Assembly (NCBI GenBank): GCA_013399695.1
Contig: VXAU01004947.1
Location: forward strand, 744,990-808,989
DNA: 64,000 bases
DNA from: Formicarius rufipectus
Taxonomy: Eukaryota; Chordata; Aves; Passeriformes; Formicariidae
Reading direction: 5' to 3'
Part shown: in pieces, positions 1 through 11,662 of the stretch
Layout: each line of letters opens with the position of its first letter
Position numbering within the stretch: position 1 is the stretch's first letter
The notes under the pieces: generated by a model
Seen by the model: only the letters and a program-made list of their open reading frames with translations
Database searches by the model: none
Told to the model about the DNA's origin: nothing
Made by a program: the position numbers and the translations under genes

Positions 1-239
1 NNNNNNNNNNNNNNNNNNNNNNNNNNNNNNNNNNNNNNNNNNNNNNNNNNNNNNNNNNNNNNNNNNNNNNNNNNNNNNNNNNNNNNNNNNNNNNNNNNNN
101 NNNNNNNNNNNNNNNNNNNNNNNNNNNNNNNNNNNNNNNNNNNNNNNNNNNNNNNNNNNNNNNNNNNNNNNNNNNNNNNNNNNNNNNNNNNNNNNNNNNN
201 NNNNNNNNNNNNNNNNNNNNNNNNNNNNNNNNNNNNNNN
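1..239. other. Assembly gap (Ns)
   Basis: All bases are N. The gap directly abuts a very GC-rich CpG island. The first exon and start codon of the divergent neighbour (probably ZNF292) would be expected in or just beyond this gap, so their absence from the window says nothing about the gene. Confidence 0.99.
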
Positions 240-450
240 GGGGGCGGGGCCTCCCGGCGTCACGTGACGCGTCGGCGCGCGCGGCCACGTGACGGGGCCT
301 GTTGGCCCCACCCACCGCCCCCAGCCCCGCCCGTCCGGCGACGGTTTTGGCGGCAAAGCGCGCGCGGTGTTTGGTGGGAACGAGTGGCCCGCGCCGTCAC
401 CGAGCCCCGCACGCGGAGTCACCGTCTCGGGCAGCCCGGGAAACACCTCC
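240..450 (-). promoter_or_regulatory. CpG island, probable leftward promoter (ZNF292 by synteny)
   Basis: The stretch is far richer in G, C and CpG than anything else in the window. Visible elements are a GC box (GGGGCGGGGC, 241-250), two CACGTGAC E-boxes of USF/MYC type 25 bp apart (261-268 and 286-293), several CCCCGCCC-type Sp1 sites (305-335), an E2F-like near-palindrome TTTTGGCGGCAAA (345-357) and a second E2F-like TTTGGTGGGAA (370-380). There is no TATA box. This is the design of a housekeeping promoter. Vertebrate synteny places ZNF292 head to head with CGA, which fits a minus-strand gene starting in the gap at 1-239. The gene assignment is inference, because no exon of it is visible. 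A rightward transcript from the same island cannot be excluded. Confidence 0.55.
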
Positions 451-544
451 GAGGTCATCGAGGCGGGCCTGTGACTGAGCAGCAGCAGGTCATCCTGACT
501 GTGCCGCATCCAGGCCTACCTTTAGCGCCTCCAAGGGTGGTAGC
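437..544 (-). mobile_element. CR1 LINE fragment, 3'-proximal part (left piece)
   Basis: The text from GAGGTCATCGAG through CCTGTGACTGAG to CGCATCCAG follows the antisense of the avian CR1 3' region. The cleaner copy at 1313-1440 reads GAGGTCATTGAG ... CCTGTGACTGAA ... CACATCCAG. It is diverged and enriched in CpG, as if maintained inside the island. The continuation of the same CR1 consensus resumes at 1086, so the copy appears to be split by the insertion at 545-1085. Confidence 0.5.
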
Positions 545-1085
545 TGTGAGGGATGTTCACACCAGTAAAATTTGGAAGGGACACAGTCTTCGAAGTGAGA
601 CTAAACGTTTTTATTTTTCTAATCAATTCAGCGAAATTGGGTGTATCTCTCTGGCCCAAGAGGTAGACACCCAACAATAAAAAAACAGAACTCTCTCTAG
701 GCCGGGGTGGGAGGTCCCTACTTCCATTCCTATTGGCTAGTACTCATTATCATCATGGCTAGGCTTCATGAATGAAGGTTTGGGAAGGGCTTTACCCACA
801 CTTGCTGCAAGCATGCTGAGGGCTAAAAAGGCTGATGTGAGGTAGGCAAGTCCATTTGCAAAAGGCACAGTGGAAAGTCTCCAGAGGTGGTATTGGTGAG
901 TGACTAGTACTAGGAAACCTACAATCTGGCCCAATCCACCTATGTGCCTGAGACCCCTCACTCCCTTCCAAAGGTGTGAAAAACAACTTGGAACTTCCCT
1001 TTTTTAAGTCCAACCTTTAGAACTTAAACTGCCCCCTTCTATGCAAGTCCTTTGGCTTCAGCAAAGCTACAATTTACTTCTAACA
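545..1085 (-). mobile_element. Probable solo ERV LTR inserted in a CR1
   Basis: This 541 bp block starts with TG (TGTGAGGG) and ends with CA (CTAACA), and it interrupts an otherwise continuous CR1. The flanking pentamers are GTAGC and GTGAC, a possible decayed 5 bp target duplication. Read on the minus strand it has a CCAAT box (complement of 729-738) and an AATAAA signal (complement of 610-615) about 65 bp before its 3' end, the order expected of U3 then R/U5. It also contains a minus-strand open frame ending at 737 that encodes a hydrophobic stretch (see findings). The ERV family is not identified. Boundaries come from the repeat logic, not from an alignment. Confidence 0.5.
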
Positions 1086-1300
1086 GTGACTCCACCACCT
1101 CCATGGGCAGCTCATTCTCATGTCTAACCACCCCTTCTGTGAAGAAGTGTCCAACTTAAACCTCCTGTGGCCCATTTTGAGGCTATGTCCTCTTGTCCTA
1201 CCTCTGGGTGACAGTGTATGCATGGTCTGGTGGCACCAGATTCCTTCCCCATTGTGGCTGCTGTTGCTTGGAATGAGGCTGCCACTCTTGCCAGGGGCCT
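1086..1300 (-). mobile_element. CR1 LINE fragment (right piece of the split copy)
   Basis: GTGACTCCACCACCTCC, then GGGCAGCTCATTC, CTTCTGTGAAGAAG, TGTCCAACTTAAACCTCC and a ...GAGGCTATGTCCTCTTGTCCT motif is the classic antisense CR1 3' region. It continues the consensus left off at 544. Minor deletions are visible, and the right end is uncertain. Confidence 0.65.
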
Positions 1301-1312
1301 GAGTGGGTTTTC

Positions 1313-1440
1313 ACAGAATCATGGTATCAATTAGGTTAGAAGTGACCTCTGAGGTCATTGAGTCCAACCTGTGACTGAACACCACCATGTCAACTAGGCC
1401 ATGGCACTGAGTATCACATCCAGTCTTTCCTTGCCATGTG
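1313..1440 (-). mobile_element. CR1 LINE 3' end fragment
   Basis: It begins with CACAGAATCATGG (the remnant of the CR1 terminal octamer in antisense), followed by TTAGGTTAGAAGTGACCTC, GAGGTCATTGAGTCCAACC and a TGACTGAACACCACCATG motif. It is the 3' end of a second CR1 copy that follows the split one. Confidence 0.65.
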
Positions 1441-1721
1441 ACACCAACCACTGCTGAGCCACCCATGGCTGACACCACTGAAATTTCATGGCATGTTCTT
1501 CCCTCACCTTTCTTCCTCTGCAGGAAGTAATGGGGTGTGTTAGCCTCAAGGATGCCACTGAGTTGTCTTCTTCACACCTGGGACGTCCTGTGTTTATCAT
1601 AATTGGAAGTGGGAAGTGTGACTTTGCTCTTCAAATGATGCACTTGAGACATTGAAGTTCTGGATGGCTTTGTTGTCTGCACAATCCTGGTGCTGGACCC
1701 TCTCACACACTGGTGATGTCC

Positions 1722-1798
1722 TCAGAGCAGTGGAAAGGGTTGGACTTGGTGATCTTGGAGGTCTCTTCCAACCCTGTTGATTCTATGTTTCTATGAAA
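1722..1798 (+). mobile_element. CR1 LINE 3' end, sense orientation
   Basis: GGGTTGGACTTGGTGATCTT, GGAGGTCTCTTCCAACCCTG and the terminal GATTCTATGTTTCTATGA give the standard sense 3' terminus of avian CR1 with its degenerate ATTCTATG repeats. Confidence 0.75.
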
Positions 1799-4700
1799 GC
1801 TCTGGTGTTGGACATTGACCTTCCCTGCATCTACTCAAGAAGCTGAGGAGATTCCTTCACCTGTCACAGGTATTGAGATGGGCCTGAGGCATTGATTCTA
1901 ATGAGGAGGAAAACATGGACCTAATGGATGCTGAATTGGCATGGATACATGTTTTGCAGTCTTCTAGGCTGCGTATGTTGACACCAGTTAATGACTTCAT
2001 GCTCTTCACTTTACCATTATTCTTTGAGGAAGTGAGAAGGAAATGTGCTACTGCAGTGAGAGCACTTTCTGTCGGGACTGGATTGGGATTTCTCTTAACC
2101 AGCCAGCAGTGAGAGAAGGTGTCTTAAACTGGATGTTTCACATTATTTGGAAAACAGAACACTGATGCTTTGCACAAGCTTAAGTCAGGTGTAACAGTCT
2201 TTTGGCTGGAAGAGACTAGCTGCAGATTCCTCAATATGTCAATCAGTCTTGCTATAACCCAAGTTTAACAAAACATTCCAAGCCCACTTACCTTGTATGA
2301 CCATTGTACTAATTTGATGATTATGTTCTCTTTTGAGGTCCTTTTTGGTCACAGAAGAATGTCACAATCTACTTCTTGCATACAGTTGAAGGCTGAGGCA
2401 TGTGATAGCATGAACATTAAATCAGATCTGGAAGGAGAAGACGTTCCTCCAAGACTGCAGAAATGTTAGTCTGGAAATGTAGACATTCACAGTGATAGCA
2501 CTGAATATGCAACGTTTTTGGAGATGGGCCCAGACATCCACAGTGATAGCATTGAATATGCAACATTTTGGAGATAGGCCTGGGAGATCTGATCCAAAAA
2601 TGACCGCATAGTGGTGACCCCAAAGTGGTATGTTTCTAGTTTTCCGTACAAGTATCCAAGTAGATATCTTAATTGTCACTTGTAAGCCTGAAGTTTTTAA
2701 AGTTTTTGATTTTTGCTGCACAGGAAATCCATTCTTTTACAGGCAGAAGAGAAAACTTTCGGCTTTTCCATTTAAGCCTTAATGCAGTACCAGAAAAATT
2801 GTATTTTGTATATCCCTCCCTACCAAACTGCCTATAACACCAGGACTAATCAGTGATCCAAATACTAGAAACAATTGCATAAAAGCCTATTTATTCTTTT
2901 TCAGTATATCTGCAGGAGCTAATATATCTTCTCTCTGGATAACTCTAGTCTATACTGCGCTATTTGTAGTTATTTTGACTCAAGGGTAAACCACAATAAC
3001 CAAATTCATATTCATAGTCAGTCCCTGTTTTAGATAGCTGTATTGTTTCTTCCTTGCCCAGAGGGTTTTCAGAAGTGAGCCCAGGGCAGGAAAGAAGGAG
3101 AAAGGTGGAGTGTGAATTTCTTGCTCGCATAAGAGGCAGCACTTGGAGATGATAGAGTAATGTTGTTTGTTTTGTTCTCATCAGGGTCAAGCAGAAAGTA
3201 GTCTGTCCTTCAGTTGTGCTACCCTGGAGAGGACTTGCACTTAAGCCTCCAGGGCCTTGTGCAAGGGAGGATTCCTGTCTTTAATCATGACTCATAGGCA
3301 GTTAATTGCTAAGCTTACATCCAAGAGACCAAGAAAGGAATTAGTAAGTAGAAGGAATAACCACAGACAATGAATAATGGAGGAGTTCTTTCTTGTTTGA
3401 CAACAGCGAGAGTATGATGACAGCTACCGAGGCAAGCATGGTGATGGCCTGAGAAAGTGGAAAATAATGAAGAAAGCGACCAAATACAAAGCTGTGTTAT
3501 TTATCCTGTATTTGAATCCTGACAAAAACTACACTGTGGTAGATAGAGCTCATGGAAGAGAAGAGCTGGTGCTTGATTCTGGCAGGAAAAAGATTGAACA
3601 GAGATGTTCTTTTCATATACCTGTTTTCTCCTTGGACTTGTGGGGCAGACTATGTGACAGTGAAAGAATGTGAATTTAAGAGAGAGGAGGCTTACCACTG
3701 CAGTGGAAATATAGTCAAGGAACCAATCTGCTGTACTGGGAAGTGCAGAGAAGAAAGAAGCAGATGAGGTAGATGTGTATATGGGGAAGAATAATCGATC
3801 TCATGATGGATGAAAAAAGGGAACCCAACCGAAATAGTCCAAGGAATAAAGAGAGTAGAGATTGTGAGAAGGAACAGAAAAAGAATGGAAGACCGGGAGG
3901 GGGAGGACCTGAGTTTTACACCTGTTCAAAGATAGACTTTTATGATAGGAGAAATTGAAAGACTTATTGGGTGTGCTAGAAATGAAGATTTAAGATGAGG
4001 GCTTGTGGCAGTAAAGATTCCTCAGCAAAAATTTCTTTGGGGTTCTGATACACTCCTCCCCACTCTCTTATTCTTGCTGCTTCCTTGACTGATTCATTAT
4101 TTCCACAATGTGGTATATTTGTAGCTCTGCACTTCAATTCTCGTGTCTCACATAAAACCGTCATTTAGAGGAAGTTTATCAGAGACTCTGTATGTTTTGG
4201 GACCTGGTTAGAAATGCCTAAGAGGTAAAGGAGTCTTCATGACCTAAACTCTCCCGTATGTGGGTTATTTACCTACCTGCTGTTTGAAACAACTTTAAAA
4301 AAACCCAACTATTTATGTCTTGTCCCACTATTTGTTTTTGATACAAATTCTCCCTGGAAGAGGGAAATCAAGCAAATAGCAAGAAAGGTGAGAGAGTTTA
4401 GGATGGAAACAGCAAAGAGAAAGGGTTGGAATAGTGATGAGAGAGTAGCTTAGACTGTAGGGAGCTGAGAGGTGAAAGGAGGAGTACTAACTCTTCCAGG
4501 CAGAATACCGTATTAGCAAGGAACCACTGTGATGTTGGGATATAACTGGAACCCTGGCAACAAAAACTATGACAGAATAGAAATTAGAACAGAATCATAC
4601 AGATATTAAAACACAGGGTTTGGGAAGTAAAGGGTATTCATGGATGATTAGAATTTTCTGTGTGATAGATATTAAAGAAACAAACAGCAATGGGAAAGAT

Positions 4701-5334
4701 AAAGTAGAACTTGTTTGAGTTGGTGTTGGGAAATGTGGCAAAGAGCTTCTGTTAGACAGCATGAAGATGTGCTGAAGATGTTTGGGTTCAAGTCTAGAGA
4801 GAAATAGTTTTTGTAAGATTGTTAGAATAAATACCACTTGGAGCAAAAGTAGGTTTTTAATGAAAATTCTTCATTTCAAGGGTCAAACTTTGAGAAATTA
4901 AGGGAAGGAGTTGGTGAGGATAAATACGTCTAAGTAGGTGAGGACTTGCATGTGGAGAAGGTTTGGCATCTGTTAAATCTTTCTGCCAAAAACGTATCTG
5001 TAATTCATATCTTGAACAAGAGCAATTCAGTCCCAACTGAATAAATAGCTGCTTCAAAAAGTTATTTGGAAGAATAAAAATCTTGAAAGTAATGGAACAA
5101 ATGATTATATGAAAAATATTAAGAAGAATAAGAGTAAAGTGAGAATTTTGAGAAGCTCAGCTGAGTTTCCTTAAAAAGGAAATTAAACCAGGGGCTAATG
5201 AGAAAGAAGATATGAAAACTAATGTTTCCACATTTGAGATGAACGCATGAAACCTATCACATACCCATCTGAAACATCAGAATCTCTTTATTCATCCAGA
5301 AATGTCCATTAATGATGTAGGTAAAAAAATATGA
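1799..5334. other. Intergenic, no gene seen
   Basis: Open frames here are short and lack codon bias or recognisable domains. The only structure noted is a 51 bp tandem duplication at 2481-2581. Composition is AT-rich and ordinary. Confidence 0.6.
2481..2581. repeat. Two-copy tandem duplication, period about 51 bp
   Basis: AGACATTCACAGTGATAGCA at 2481 recurs as AGACATCCACAGTGATAGCA at 2532. The rest of each unit (GAATATGCAAC...TTTTGGAGAT.GGCC) also matches, with a few substitutions and a 1 bp indel. Confidence 0.85.
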
Positions 5335-5870
5335 GCTGTAATAATGAAATGTGCTGATGACACAAATAGTAAGACAATTTCAATATGAGAAAGATCAAGA
5401 CTAGATGACCTTCAGAACCTAAATAATAGAATGGATTAATTTTAATAACACAACATGCAAGGAGACCAATAGCAGTGCTTTCTGCTGGGGAAGCGTCTCA
5501 TTAGCTGGAAGTGACAGTGGAAAGAAAGTTCTCATTGTATTAGTTGATGATGATCAAGTCATGGATATAATCCAGCTGCAAAAAACTGTTACTAAAATCA
5601 CATGATATGCCTGGTCAGCTATTTCCATTAGATACTGCAGCTAAAAACGTCGGTCTCATCTCGTCTGAATCAATTTGTGTGATTCTGGTCACTATTATGC
5701 AGAAAAGATGAGATCGCACTGCAGGAGGTACAGAGAAGGACTCAAAGGATGATCAGTAAAATGGAGAATCTGTTTCATGAGAGGAGAATAAAAATGGTTC
5801 ATTTAGCTTAGTGAAACAAAAGGTGAAAAGAAGTGTAATTTCAGTCTTGAAACAGTATAAGTAAGCACCA
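5335..5870 (+). mobile_element. Ancient CR1/L3-type LINE fragment, sense
   Basis: Ordered matches to the 3' part of a CR1-type reverse transcriptase region are visible: GCTGATGACACAAAT, AATCACATGATATGC, GTTGATGATGATCAAG, GTACAGAGAAGGACTCAAAG and GATGATCAGTAAAATGGAGA. These correspond to the CR1 segments normally reading through the tail of the RT domain. It is heavily diverged with frameshifts and stops. The family assignment is by pattern only. Confidence 0.5.
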
Positions 5871-8299
5871 GCTAGGACAAAAGATTTTCAAGCTTAAGGA
5901 TGGTAGTGTGTGAAGGAAAACTGGTGTTAACTGCTTGCTGAATATGTTGAAACAGACATAGCTATCACATTAGACAATAAATAGTGCTATTTCTAAGGCA
6001 CTTAAGTATCCCTTCATAAGATTACAAAAGAAACTTCATGGAAACAGTAAAGTACTAAATTTGTGCAAGGGGATCTGATCATGAAAGTTGATTGCAAGTG
6101 AAACAAAAAACTCCAAAAGGGAAGAAAATATGTCTTGTGTAGTAACATCTTTCTTAACGATATTTCTGCCTTCTGTCTATGCTGGGACCATTTTTACCCA
6201 TGTTCAAAATCACTGAAGTAGGTCTAAACATTGCTCAGTAATCAACATGATTTATATATCTGACACTAAGAGAAAAAACCCTAACAACTGTGCAGAGTGT
6301 GGTCTATAGGTTGTCTTTGCATAACCTGGGAGGAAAATTTTTGCAAAATCCATTTTCAGGTTACAGAAAGCAGCAAATTAATGATAAGGGAGGACTTCAC
6401 ATTTGAAAATACATCCTGGCTTATGCCTTGAACTGTTTTCTCCAAAGGGAACCTTATAAAACGTTTTCAGGGTTATCTTAAAAGCAAGGGAGTGGCTATT
6501 GTTCTCATTTTACATAATTTAATACAAACCACAAGGCTAATACCAGTAATTAATGGTGTCTTTCTACCTTTTCAACTGTCCTTTCTGTTTGTCACTTGCC
6601 TTTGTTCACTTCCCAATGCATGCTGCCTGAATCCTCAATAGTTTTATTCTCACTGAGAGAATCTAAGAGAGTTGTAACTGTGCTTTAAAAAATAATTAAA
6701 AGAAAGAAAGGGTTTCCTGGAGATGGATTTGTTTTCCCATCATTTTACTCTTTTCTTCATTTCCTTCCCCCTTTGGCAAGGTAGGCATTTAACTTATGGG
6801 GGTTCCACTGAAACATTTGGGGTTTTTTTCTGGTGATTTTTTAAATGTTGTGTCTAAGAACTGGACCTTTTTGATGAGCATGAAATAAAGGGATTGGGCA
6901 TCAGAATACAGCAGTTCTTGTGAACAACTTGGAGAGGGAGAGGAAGGAGTTTATTTAAAACAACAACTGTGACTATCCTGCTGGTAGGTAAAGAAAGAAT
7001 TTGCTTGCAGGTGTGAGGTCAGTTAAAAAAGTATTTTGTTTTCCGTTTTGATCTGCATTCTACATGCCTGACTCTTTGTGATTTAGCTATTTTGTAACCA
7101 GTTTATTACTTAGTAGTGGCACACAACTCTTCCCTGTGATAAAGCATTAAAATGCTTCTCAACAATGTGTTTTACAGCAACATGTTTATCTTAAAAATCA
7201 TATTTCATTGAATTTTTCAGCAAATTAATACCAAAAACCTTTGGTATAATACAGATTCTGGTGTCAACAGACGGCATAAATGTTCTGTAATCCTTTACCA
7301 TTCTTGGACTGATAATGAACTGCATGTACTGCCTATTGCAGCAGTATTGATTGCAATCAGATGATAAAATCATTGCATGGAGAAAGAAACCACTGCAGTG
7401 AAAATAAAATGATGGAAATGTAATGAATTCTTAATTAAAAAATGATTTCTTAGAATAAAATCAAAACCTCATTCTTATAGCTGAGAGTTATCCATGGAAG
7501 TAACAAAATACTGAAAAAGTATAATCAGTTTAAAATAAAATTTGTTTCAAATTGTGTGTTTACCTTCAACAGCCATCCCACAGTTTTCATCAACATTCTT
7601 TCTGCTACAAATTTTCCTCACACAGAGCCTTAGATTTACTTACAATTAATCCACTGGTATAGTGACAGGGATTCTTGCTGGAATGCATTAACTTCCTCTG
7701 TTAAATCCCCCCTCAGGCAAACCTCTTGAAAAATATTTCCTTTGTCTAGGGCACATGGTTTAGTATCTCTCTTCCTATAGTGAGATAGCAGTTCTTTTGC
7801 AATGATTTATGCATACTATTCAAATACAAAATCTGCATTAAATTACTACATTAAAAGATCTGAGACATGCATTCCATTACTTAGGCACCATTGTGCAATG
7901 AAAAATGTAGGTCTGTTCCTGGGCCTTTTAAGCCCATGCTTATAGAAACATTGAACCATCTCGATGTTGAGTTGCAATAAAGTAGCGTTACCAAAAGCCG
8001 GGTAACTTTTGGCATACAGGGATGGAGGTGAGCGTGTTACACCTTTAGTGTTTTTATTAATCATACAAACAAAGTTGCTATTTCAAAAAAGTAGGATCGG
8101 GACTTCTGGAGGGAAGATTTCACAGACTCTAAAATAGCCTGTTTCAATACTTGGCAATCTGAACTCTTTGAATGGAATCATAATACCCGACTTAAGTCTC
8201 AGCTGGAAATTCGTCAGATCTTTGTTCTTCCTCTAGTTGTCACAGTGGAACAATAGCCACCAAATCTTTTATGGCAGCTTACTACATTTTTGAGTGCTA
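5871..8299. other. Intergenic, no gene seen
   Basis: AT-rich sequence with many in-frame stops on both strands and no recognisable domain, RNA gene or young repeat. Confidence 0.6.
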
Positions 8300-9180
8300 C
8301 AATAATATCCCACCTTGAGCTCTTTATTTCTCAATTTACTATCCTATTTCTAAGCCACATAAACCTCATTCCTTCAGCTTTCCTCACAGCTGGTATTTCC
8401 TAAGCTCTCCTTGCTGTCATACATGTCCCCCGTCCCCCATGATGGAATGCAAATTTTCTTTCTTGGAGCACAGTGGCCAGAGTCGAACTCTACTTGCTGA
8501 GACTTTGCCAGAGCTAAGCGGAATAATTACTCTTTGTGTTGACTGTAGTTTGTGATCTTCTGCATTGTGTTCTGCCCACACATTCATCTTCTACTCTGTA
8601 TTTAAATTTCTACTCTCATTAGATTTCTCTTTCCTAAGCATTGCCTGGTTTCTATTTTGTCTGGTTGATTTTAGACTGCTTCTTCAATTTCTGTTTTTAG
8701 GGCCATTTCTATCCTTCAAAGCACTTTGCCATTTTACCCAAGCTGATGTCACTGCCAAACTGTTAGAGCACACATGTGCCATCACCCAGACTGTTAATGG
8801 ATGTGGGGCATAAATCTGGCCCCAGGATGACATCCCGTGGCACTCCTCCTGAGCAACCTTCCCAGAATGACAGCAAGCCATCAATTACTGCACTTTTTGA
8901 GAGCAATTTTACAAATACTGTGTGCCTACTGGGTTGCTGGTTATCTCTGGAATGCACTGTGGTGGCTTACTTAGGAAAATGCTGTGTGGAACAGTGTCAA
9001 AAGCTTGTCATTGTCAAGATGCATCATATCTGCTATTCACACTTATTTGTTAAAGCAATTATCCTGTCAGAGAAGGAGATTAGCATCAACTGATATGATT
9101 CTTTTCATGACTAACCCATTTCAACTGTTTTTTTTTCATAATTATCATAAGCTTCCAAGTATTTACAATCTTTTTATTTA
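8300..9180 (-). mobile_element. Diverged CR1/L3-type LINE, antisense
   Basis: The block GGCCCCAGGATGACATCCCG, TGGCACTCCTCCTGAGC, then GGAACAGTGTCAAAAGCTTG and TGTCAAGATGCATCATATC is the antisense of the widely conserved CR1 RT region (normally read as '...tggcactcc ... acagtgtcaaaagcctt ...'). The upstream part (8300-8500) shows the matching antisense of the later 3' segment. It is old and full of indels. Confidence 0.6.
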
Positions 9181-11598
9181 ATAATTTGTTCCATTTCGAG
9201 GGATAAAAGTTGTTACAATATTAAATGCTCTAAGTCTCTATCCTCTCTTTTAAAAATAAATATTGCATTTTTACTTTTCTTGCTGTTATTCCTTGAAAAT
9301 TATCATTAATGATTCAAACATTATTTTAGTTACTTCTCTAAACATTCATAGAAAATTTTGTCACAGCCCACCAACTTAATCACTTTGTGTTTTTTTTTTT
9401 CTTAAGTATCATGGGATCAAGGGTATGGACTCTCTAAGCTTGTACTTGACAATCCCAATACTGTTCTGCAACATGTGTGCTTAGTGTCAAAAAATTGTTG
9501 TAATCAGCAAAGCGTTTGTGCTTATGTACACCCCTGCTCAGCCAACATGTAGGTACATGATTAAATGCTTCTAAAATCACTGGGACTTGCTACATTACTG
9601 AAGTTAATGAGACTTCACACCAGTGGCTGCTCTGCAAACAGCAGCAAGACTGATCAGCTGGGGACCTGGTGTGATCCCCTGCCCTGGATTGTATGTGAGT
9701 GTCTGCTTGCTGTTGAAAATTCTCTCTCTCTCTGCATAACTAGATAGGAGGAAAGGGCGTGTTGGTGGGGAAGGAGAACGGAGGTGAGCAGAGTCACCAC
9801 TGGGTGTTGTGTGCCGAGGTGTTACACTAGGGTGTGTTACAACCCAGCCTCAAGCACTGAGCTTTGTCTTTGGCAGTGGGTAGGTTGATCATGTGAGCTT
9901 CCCACCAAGCAGAAACACATACGCAGAGCACCTAAGCTGCGCTGATCCTGAATGCAGAAGCAATCCAGTTGCACCAGGATGTCTCTGTGGCTTCAATGAC
10001 AAGCCTTGCTTATCAGCTGAACTTTGCAGTTCAGGTGAGGCAGCACACTACTGTGTCTCTACTTGTTTTGTGACTGGTGTGTTAATTACAGGGCCATACT
10101 ACCCCAGGGGGTGTCCTGATGCCACTTAGTGCTTGCAGAATGCCTCTAGATCCTGTGTTGATACCTGCCTTGGCCTTTTTTAACCTGCTTTCAGAACCTC
10201 GGGGTCTGTAGTAATGATCTGACAAAAGCTGTAGTGATTGAAATAGAGAATAGGGCAAATTGAGGTGGGCTGCTAAAAAGTGAGGTTTTGGTATTTTGGG
10301 GCTTGCTGTGAGTCTTATCTAGCCAAATATAAGAAACTGGAGAGAAACTGTACATGCCTAAATCTGAGATAGATGTCTGGGTTCCTCTAATAACCAAGGA
10401 GAGTGGTCACTTTATGTTGGCCTGAGATAGTTGTCAAAAACAGATCTAAAAGTGCCTTTCCCCCCACTTTTGATTCTGAGGGAATCTAGAAAGTTAGCTC
10501 ACGTGTCTGTATGGCATTGCAGCTGCCCGTGTTTGATCAGACAAATCTCATGCTCAATGAGGTACATTTTTCAGAATATGTGTAGCCATACCCTCAAAGA
10601 CACACTCCAAATAGGGTAAATAATGAAAATATCAATTCATATCCATGCCTGCTTTTTTCCCCATTTCTCTTCCCCTCTCTTTCATCTGCATTCAATTTTA
10701 TTTTGTTAGACTTTAATTTGCTAGACTGATGAGTCACTTTCTCCATGGTTAGTGGTTGCTCATTCCTCATTTGTAGCTGGTACTGATTGCAATTTTCTAT
10801 ATAGGAATTGGTTGAGTGGGAGGGGAAGCACGTGCATGGATTTGTATTTCTTTTTGCAAATATTTGCTAGACCATATTACACCCTGGTCTCAAAGGCTCC
10901 AATTTTACTGGGCTTTACACTTCAATTTTAGGCTCCAAGAGATTTTGCTCACACAAACTCTTGTAAAGTCATTGGTTCTTTGGTACCTTGGGTTAGCATC
11001 TGGAGAATAACTACACATTTTTCTCTAAGTGATTTCTTTTACTCTGATGAGAAAATAGGTGTTTTGGAAAAAAGGATTTTACAGAGATAAACATGCAACT
11101 TCACAAAAGCCTTACAACATGTTGCCAGGACTAAGCATTGCTATAGTAAGGAACTTTTATTACACCCAGCAAACACAAACTCCTTGCAACCTAGGTGAAG
11201 TACCCACATTTTACAGCAAGTGGGTAAGTTACCCACAAGAGGAAGCAAAGAATGAAGGAAGAGAGACGAAGAGAAGAAAGAATAAAGAGAGAAAAAGGGG
11301 AAAACATAGTTGGAAGATCACATGTTGACAGCTTCAAGGAGAACAGGCCAGGCAATAGAGATCTTGTGCTGCTTCATTATCTGCTCTGGTCACTGTGGTC
11401 ACTCCCTCCAGGCAGGACCTTTGGTTCACTGACCACTCCCTGTCCCTTTAGCCACAGTGAGGGGTGCCATAGCTAATCATGGGCTCCAGGGGATATGGTG
11501 TGGATGAGTTACCAGGTGGACCATGCCATGGCTGCTGGCTCCAGTGGCCGTCTTGGCTGACCATGTGGACACTGCTAAAGGCTTGATCCCCCCAACAA

Positions 11599-11662
11599 AT
11601 ACACACACATACACACACACACACACACACAGAGGGAGAGAGAGAGAGGGAAAGAGAAAGAG
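11599..11662. repeat. Microsatellite (CA)n followed by (GA)n
   Basis: An interrupted run of ACACAC repeats passes directly into AGAGAG/GGGAGAGAGA repeats. This is a compound simple repeat. Confidence 0.95.

Noticed and set aside
264..680. 138-codon plus-strand open frame over the CpG island
   Set aside because: It runs through GC-rich promoter sequence, a CR1 fragment and LTR-like sequence. Stop codons are rare there for compositional reasons, and the translation is Arg/Pro-rich without a domain.
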